Below are positions 60,413 to 64,000 of a DNA stretch of 64,000 nt, piece after piece. A model generated the notes under the pieces. That model did no database searches, was not told the DNA's origin, and saw nothing but the letters and a program-made list of their open reading frames with translations. Numbering within the stretch: position 1 is the stretch's first letter; the number at the start of each line of letters is the position of its first letter. A program made the position numbers and the translations under genes. This DNA is from Mesorhizobium sp. YC-39 (GTDB lineage: Bacteria; Pseudomonadota; Alphaproteobacteria; Rhizobiales; Rhizobiaceae), in contig NZ_JAOWPS010000009.1 of the NCBI RefSeq assembly GCF_025753795.1, forward strand, positions 52,467 to 116,466, in the 5' to 3' direction.

Positions 60413-61477
60413 TCAGGGGGTGTCGCGGGCGCCAGGCCGTGGCGTTGACGCACCGAGAAATCTTCCAACCGGAAGCTTCCGGGCTTCGTGAGGCGCTATT
60501 TGATGCGCCTCGCGGAAACACCTCGAAAAGTGGGAGGCGGACACGAAACCGCAGGATACGGCAATTTCCAGAACCGGCATCGCCGATTGGGCAAGCAGGA
60601 GCTTCGCGTGTTCCAACCGCAATTCCCGAAAGTAGCGGCAAGGGGAGCGGCCAAGTTCATTGCGGAACAGGCGTTCCACCTGCCGCCTCGACAGCCCTGC
60701 AGCCGCCGCGAGGTCCGCCATGGTAAGCGGGGCGGCCAAATTCCTCTGCATCAATTCGATGAGTTTCACGACCGTTGGGTTGAGCCTGCCATGCTGACGC
60801 AGCAGCGGCAGCCGCTGGCGCTCATCGCCCGTGCGGACACGGCCGGCGACGGCCAACTCCGCAACACTCACCGCAACAGGTTCGCCGCAATGATGTTTCA
60901 CAAGCTCGATCATCATATCGAAGGCTGCCGTGCCCCCGGCGCAACTCCAGATGTTGCTGTCGACCTCGTAGACGGTGGGAGCCGCCTCAACGCGCATGAA
61001 GCGCTCCTTGAACCCCGGCAGGGCCTCCCAATGGACGGAGCACTTGCGGTCATTGAGCAGGCCGGCTTTGGCCAAAGCAGCGACACCGCACCCAAACGCG
61101 CCCGTCCCAATGCGGCGTTGCCGACATTCCCGCAACCACGCGCTCAGCACCTTGGTTTCGCGTCTTTCATCATCCTCATCGCCGAAGACCAGAGCCAGCA
61201 CCGGGCGTTGAGGCTGGATCAGGTGCCTGCGCTCCTGGGCCAAGTCGGCGTCGGCCATGACAGCGATGCCGCAGCTTGCCCTCACGGCTCCACCCAGGTG
61301 GGACACAATACGCCAGCGAAAGGCTTCACGCCCGGCAGCTTTGTTGGTCAGGCGGAAGACGTCCAAGGCCGACGACACGGCGAGAAGTTCGAACCCGGGC
61401 GCCAAGTAGAGCGCGACAGTAATCGGCTCGATGGCAGGAACAGACGCCCAGGCGCTCTGGGACCAGTGGTGGACCAT
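60413..61477 (-). CDS. GlxA/GbdR-type AraC regulator (DJ-1/PfpI + HTH)
   Basis: 354 aa, ATG 61477 after GGAGAGTCTGACT. The N-terminal ~190 residues are a DJ-1/PfpI (class I glutamine amidotransferase-like) sensor: VALYLAPGFELLAVSSALDV and TGAFGCGVAALAKAGLL, where the nucleophile-elbow position has Cys. The C-terminal ~100 residues are a double HTH of AraC type (APLTMADLAAAAGLSRRQVE RLFRNELGRSPCRYFRELRL). This architecture includes GbdR, CdhR and ArgR-like regulators of glycine betaine, carnitine and arginine use, in keeping with the transporter upstream. Confidence 0.88.
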   Translation of the reverse strand: MVHHWSQSAWASVPAIEPITVALYLAPGFELLAVSSALDVFRLTNKAAGREAFRWRIVSHLGGAVRASCGIAVMADADLAQERRHLIQPQRPVLALVFGDEDDERRETKVLSAWLRECRQRRIGTGAFGCGVAALAKAGLLNDRKCSVHWEALPGFKERFMRVEAAPTVYEVDSNIWSCAGGTAAFDMMIELVKHHCGEPVAVSVAELAVAGRVRTGDERQRLPLLRQHGRLNPTVVKLIELMQRNLAAPLTMADLAAAAGLSRRQVERLFRNELGRSPCRYFRELRLEHAKLLLAQSAMPVLEIAVSCGFVSASHFSRCFREAHQIAPHEARKLPVGRFLGASTPRPGARDTP

Positions 61478-61577
61478 AGTCAGACTCTCCGCCCTGTTCT
61501 CTTAGCGACGAGGGATAACCCGCCCGCGCCCTCATCTGATCGAAGGGGAAAATCCACGAAAGGACGATTGCGTCAGC

Positions 61578-62606
61578 ATGGCAGTACATATGCGACACGG
61601 TGATTTCTTCACCAAAAATCGGGCTAAAAGGCCAAGGCGCGACGCTGCCCCGTTATCCGTCGGGTTTCTCCTTCTCCATCGGTTTACCCTTGGCGCTTTC
61701 GCGAATTTTGTAGACGTGCTGCGCCTTGCTGCCGACGATGGGGACCGAAGCCGCCCAATCCATTGCCAATGGCGTATCATATCGCCCGATATGTCGCCGA
61801 TCCTGTCGAGCTGCGGCGTCGCGATTTCCCCACATGAACGGATCGGAGATCTTGGCCGCTTTGATTATCTAGTGGTCGTTGGCGGAGTTCTCGAAGAGGA
61901 AAGCCTCCTGGTCGACACACGGTTCGACAACCATTTGAGGGACGCTGCGGAGGCCGGTGTACCTCTCGTGGGGCTGTGTACCGGTTCATTCATCCTGCAC
62001 CGTGCCGGCCTGATGCACGGCTACAAGTGTTGCGTGAGCTGGTTCCACAATTCGGACTTCCTCCGGCTTTTCGACGGTCTCCAAGCCGTTTCCGACCAAA
62101 TTTTCGTTGTCGATCGAGACCGGCTGACCTGTTCGGGCGGCGCGAGCGCCGCGCACCTCGCAGCCTTCCTCGTCGACAGGCATCTCGGTAAAGCCTTGGC
62201 CTCCAAGAGTTTGCGGATCATGATGTTCAACGACGCGGCAAAGGCTGAGACGGCGCAGCCGACCGGACGCCTTGAGGTTGTCGTCCGGGACGAAATCCTG
62301 AAACGCGCAGTGCTGCTGATGCAGCACCACCTGGACGTTCCGCTTACCATCGACCAACTCGCCGGCAAGCTCGACTTGAGCAAGCGGCTAATCGAGCGTC
62401 GCTTCCGGTCCGAACTCCGTACGTCCCCGCGAGTACTATATACCCAGATCCGTCTCCACCATGCATGCCACCTGTTAACTCGGACTGAGAAATCGATTTC
62501 CACGATTGCGTTTGAGTGTGGCTTTTGTGACGGCTCACATCTGAGCCGTGTATTCCGCGATCACTACCAGCAGACCCCCCAACAATTTCGGCTCCAGAAC
62601 TCATGA
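61578..62606 (+). CDS. Second GlxA/GbdR-type AraC regulator
   Basis: 342 aa. DJ-1/PfpI-like sensor (VGFLLLHRFTLGAFANFVDV, FDYLVVVGGVLEE, VPLVGLCTGSFILHRAGLM with Cys at the elbow) and a C-terminal AraC HTH pair (PLTIDQLAGKLDLSKRLIER RFRSELRTSPRVLYTQIRL, GFCDGSHLSRVFRDHYQQTP). Divergent from the first regulator; 100 bp lie between and probably hold both promoters. The two are paralogs with low identity, not a recent duplication. The ATG at 61578 has a weak ribosome site; ATG 61590 is an alternative. Confidence 0.85.
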   Translation: MAVHMRHGDFFTKNRAKRPRRDAAPLSVGFLLLHRFTLGAFANFVDVLRLAADDGDRSRPIHCQWRIISPDMSPILSSCGVAISPHERIGDLGRFDYLVVVGGVLEEESLLVDTRFDNHLRDAAEAGVPLVGLCTGSFILHRAGLMHGYKCCVSWFHNSDFLRLFDGLQAVSDQIFVVDRDRLTCSGGASAAHLAAFLVDRHLGKALASKSLRIMMFNDAAKAETAQPTGRLEVVVRDEILKRAVLLMQHHLDVPLTIDQLAGKLDLSKRLIERRFRSELRTSPRVLYTQIRLHHACHLLTRTEKSISTIAFECGFCDGSHLSRVFRDHYQQTPQQFRLQNS

Positions 62607-62876
62607 AGGAACTCTCGACCGGTTCTCTTCAAACTCCTGCAAGGAATTCGACAAAAATAGCGACACCCGCCTAGCCCCAAAGCTGCGAAGAATTCCCAAC
62701 CGCTTGATATTTAAGCCCTGGCTGCATCTGGCATGGCTTTTGCTTCGCGTCTCGTGAGGTTCACTGAAACAGAGGTTTTCATGCGCATATAGAATCCAAA
62801 ATAATGGGTGATCGATATGATGATTTTATAGAAAGATAACAAGCTCGCCTCGTCCCTTAAAAATGGAGAAAGACCC

Positions 62877-63056
62877 ATGACCCGCACCATTGCAGCAGTA
62901 GCTTGCCTTCCTACCGCTTCGGCCTCGGCGGTTGCATCAGAGGCAAGAGAATTCAACGATTTATCGAGTATCGCTGTTTCGCACAGCTGGAAATATCAAC
63001 TCTCACCCGGGACGACTGCCAAAAGACACTCGCCATTGCTGTCCACGGGCAACTGA
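62877..63056 (+). CDS. Short exported peptide or truncated exported protein
   Basis: 59 aa, ATG 62877 after GGAGAAAGACCC. MTRTIAAVACLPTASASAVA SEA looks like a weak signal peptide, followed by a short polar region ending at 63056. Probably the start of an exported protein cut by rearrangement. The region 62700-62870 before it is AT-rich. Confidence 0.35.
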   Translation: MTRTIAAVACLPTASASAVASEAREFNDLSSIAVSHSWKYQLSPGTTAKRHSPLLSTGN

Positions 63057-63114
63057 ACGGTGCTTCCATTTAATATCGTTGCCCCAGAGGCAACCCAGGC
63101 TGCATGATATGAGA

Positions 63115-63577
63115 GACCACCTCCGACTACGACCGCGTAAAGCTACAGGAGCGGCTGGCCAAGCTCGTCGGCGGTGTCGCGGCCGAGGTCGAGGTCGAGG
63201 TGAAGGAAAAGAAAACGAAGGATCGCGTCGACGACGCGCTGCATGCGACGCGCGCCGCGGTCGAGGAAGGTGTCTTGCCGAGCGGCGGCATGGCCCTGCT
63301 CAGGGCAGCAAGGGCGCTCGACACGGCCGCCCTCGACAACTCCGACCAGAAGACCCGTGTCGAGATCATCGTGTGGCGCGCCATCGAGGCGACGGCGCGC
63401 CAGATCGCCGAGAATGCTGGTGCGGAAGGCTCGATCATCGTCGGCAGGCTGCGCGAGAAGCCGGAGTTCGGCTATGGCTGGAACGCCCGGAGCAACGAAT
63501 TCGGCGATCTCTTCAGCCAAGGCGTGATCGACCCCGCCAAGGTTCCGTCAAGCGACTCATATGATTGCTTGCAATAA
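63115..63577 (+). pseudogene. groEL internal fragment
   Basis: TSDYDRVKLQERLAKLVGGV, AEVEVEVKEKKTKDRVDDAL HATRAAVEEGVLPSGGMALL and ATARQIAENAGAEGSIIVGR are the GroEL equatorial-domain return segment. The Val-Ile-Lys-Val-Gly part of the normal sequence is missing near GVAAEVEV and the C-terminal end is replaced (YGWNARSNEFGDLFSQGVID then PAKVPSSD). No start or chaperonin N-terminus is present. Confidence 0.85.
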
Positions 63578-63636
63578 TGCAATATCTTAATACTGCCCAA
63601 GCCGTTGTTAGCAATGACTCGCCTTGAGGGGGCCGC

Positions 63637-64000
63637 ATGATTCGGCCCGGTAGAACTCCACTTCATATTCAGCTCGCGGATATCATCCGATCTCAGATCG
63701 AGAGCGGCGTCTTCAATGCTGGCGATCAGCTCCCCACCGAGATGGAGCTGATGAAGCAGCACGAACTCAGCAGCAGCACTGTGCGACAGGCGGTGCTTGC
63801 CCTTGTCGGTGAAGGCTTGCTTTATCGACGCGCTGGCAAGGGGACGTTCGTTGCCAAGCGTCACATTGGCCGGGACTTGCCTACTTTTTCAGGATTTTCG
63901 GAAGAAGCGGTAGCGCGTGGATTCCGACCGGGTACTAGGCATATGACGGTCGGCTGGCGTCCCGCTGACGCCGTGGCAGCCGCACTTAACGTGCCGACCG
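63637..64000 (+). CDS. GntR-family regulator, 3' end outside the window
   Basis: 121 residues visible from ATG 63637 after TTGAGGGGGCCGC. PLHIQLADIIRSQIESGVFN AGDQLPTEMELMKQHELSSS TVRQAVLALVGEGLLYRRAG KGTFV is the winged HTH of the GntR family. The following FSGFSEEAVARGFRPGTRHM is the start of a UTRA (HutC-type) ligand domain. Usually a repressor of a nearby catabolic operon, here beyond the window. Confidence 0.88.
   Translation, partial: MIRPGRTPLHIQLADIIRSQIESGVFNAGDQLPTEMELMKQHELSSSTVRQAVLALVGEGLLYRRAGKGTFVAKRHIGRDLPTFSGFSEEAVARGFRPGTRHMTVGWRPADAVAAALNVPT

Noticed and set aside
1..64000. tRNA/rRNA genes, CRISPR arrays, nod boxes
   Set aside because: None noticed by eye; no regular spacer repeats, no cloverleaf and no nod-box-like sequence. 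A covariance-model scan would be needed to exclude small RNAs.

Overview
The window is GC-rich alphaproteobacterial DNA, most likely from a rhizobium (Mesorhizobium, Sinorhizobium or a relative). It looks like a conjugative plasmid or symbiotic element followed by an accessory metabolic region. Rhizobial markers are a type III effector-like GH12 gene (11384-12190) with a tts box in front of it, a SyrB-like regulator (22014-22697), a VirC1-like ParA, and many rhizobium-type insertion elements and gene remnants. All functions are inferred from sequence motifs and family resemblance read by eye. No searches were run.

1-8 kb is plasmid transfer and stability. A relaxase gene (cut by the window edge) overlaps a MobC-like gene. 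Both read away from a convincing oriT: a 12-bp inverted repeat followed by an IncP-like TATCCTG nick motif at 1541-1577. To the right lie a ParA/VirC1-like ATPase with a small ribbon-helix-helix partner, behind two copies of a 22-bp palindrome. Next come small conserved plasmid genes (DUF736 and others), a SLOG-type protein, an orphan DUF1778 antitoxin with a decayed GNAT toxin, a Phd/PemK-like toxin-antitoxin pair and a DUF2493 protein.

8-15 kb is a pile-up of mobile elements: two broken clusters of tandem tyrosine recombinases, an IS91 remnant, an IS6-family remnant, and between them the effector gene with its tts box. A Toprim/DUF7146 gene lies at its right edge, with split remnants of a second copy at 8.2 and 15.8 kb.

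16-27.5 kb is a plasmid core: a giant methyltransferase/strawberry-notch helicase (1516 aa), a divergent DUF1173 gene, SyrB-like and hypothetical genes, a 716-aa ParB-like protein and a DUF932 protein, several ending in good intrinsic terminators. This set may be one DNA-processing module.

28-44.5 kb mixes live and dead genes. Live: RES/Xre and VapBC-like toxin-antitoxin pairs and three cyclic-di-GMP proteins (one with a degenerate GGDEF). Dead: pieces of cspA, purU, groEL, a LysR regulator, an ABC permease and IS66. A 2.6-kb IS21-family element follows at 44.6-47.2 kb, with a perfect 6-bp target duplication.

48-64 kb is a metabolic region. A three-gene, translationally coupled operon (long beta-hydroxyacid dehydrogenase-like protein, SAM methyltransferase, isopenicillin-N-synthase-like Fe/2OG oxygenase) faces an SMR transporter. 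Then come a glycine-betaine-type ABC transporter (proV/W/X-like), a mandelate-racemase-type enolase, a LysR regulator and, divergently, a second beta-hydroxyacid dehydrogenase, a class II aldolase-like enzyme and a hydroxypyruvate-reductase-like dehydrogenase. Two GlxA/GbdR-type AraC regulators, a groEL fragment and the start of a GntR regulator close the window. A near-identical 13-bp palindrome lies in front of both the transporter and the divergent enzyme promoters, suggesting one regulon for import and breakdown of a quaternary-ammonium or hydroxyacid compound.
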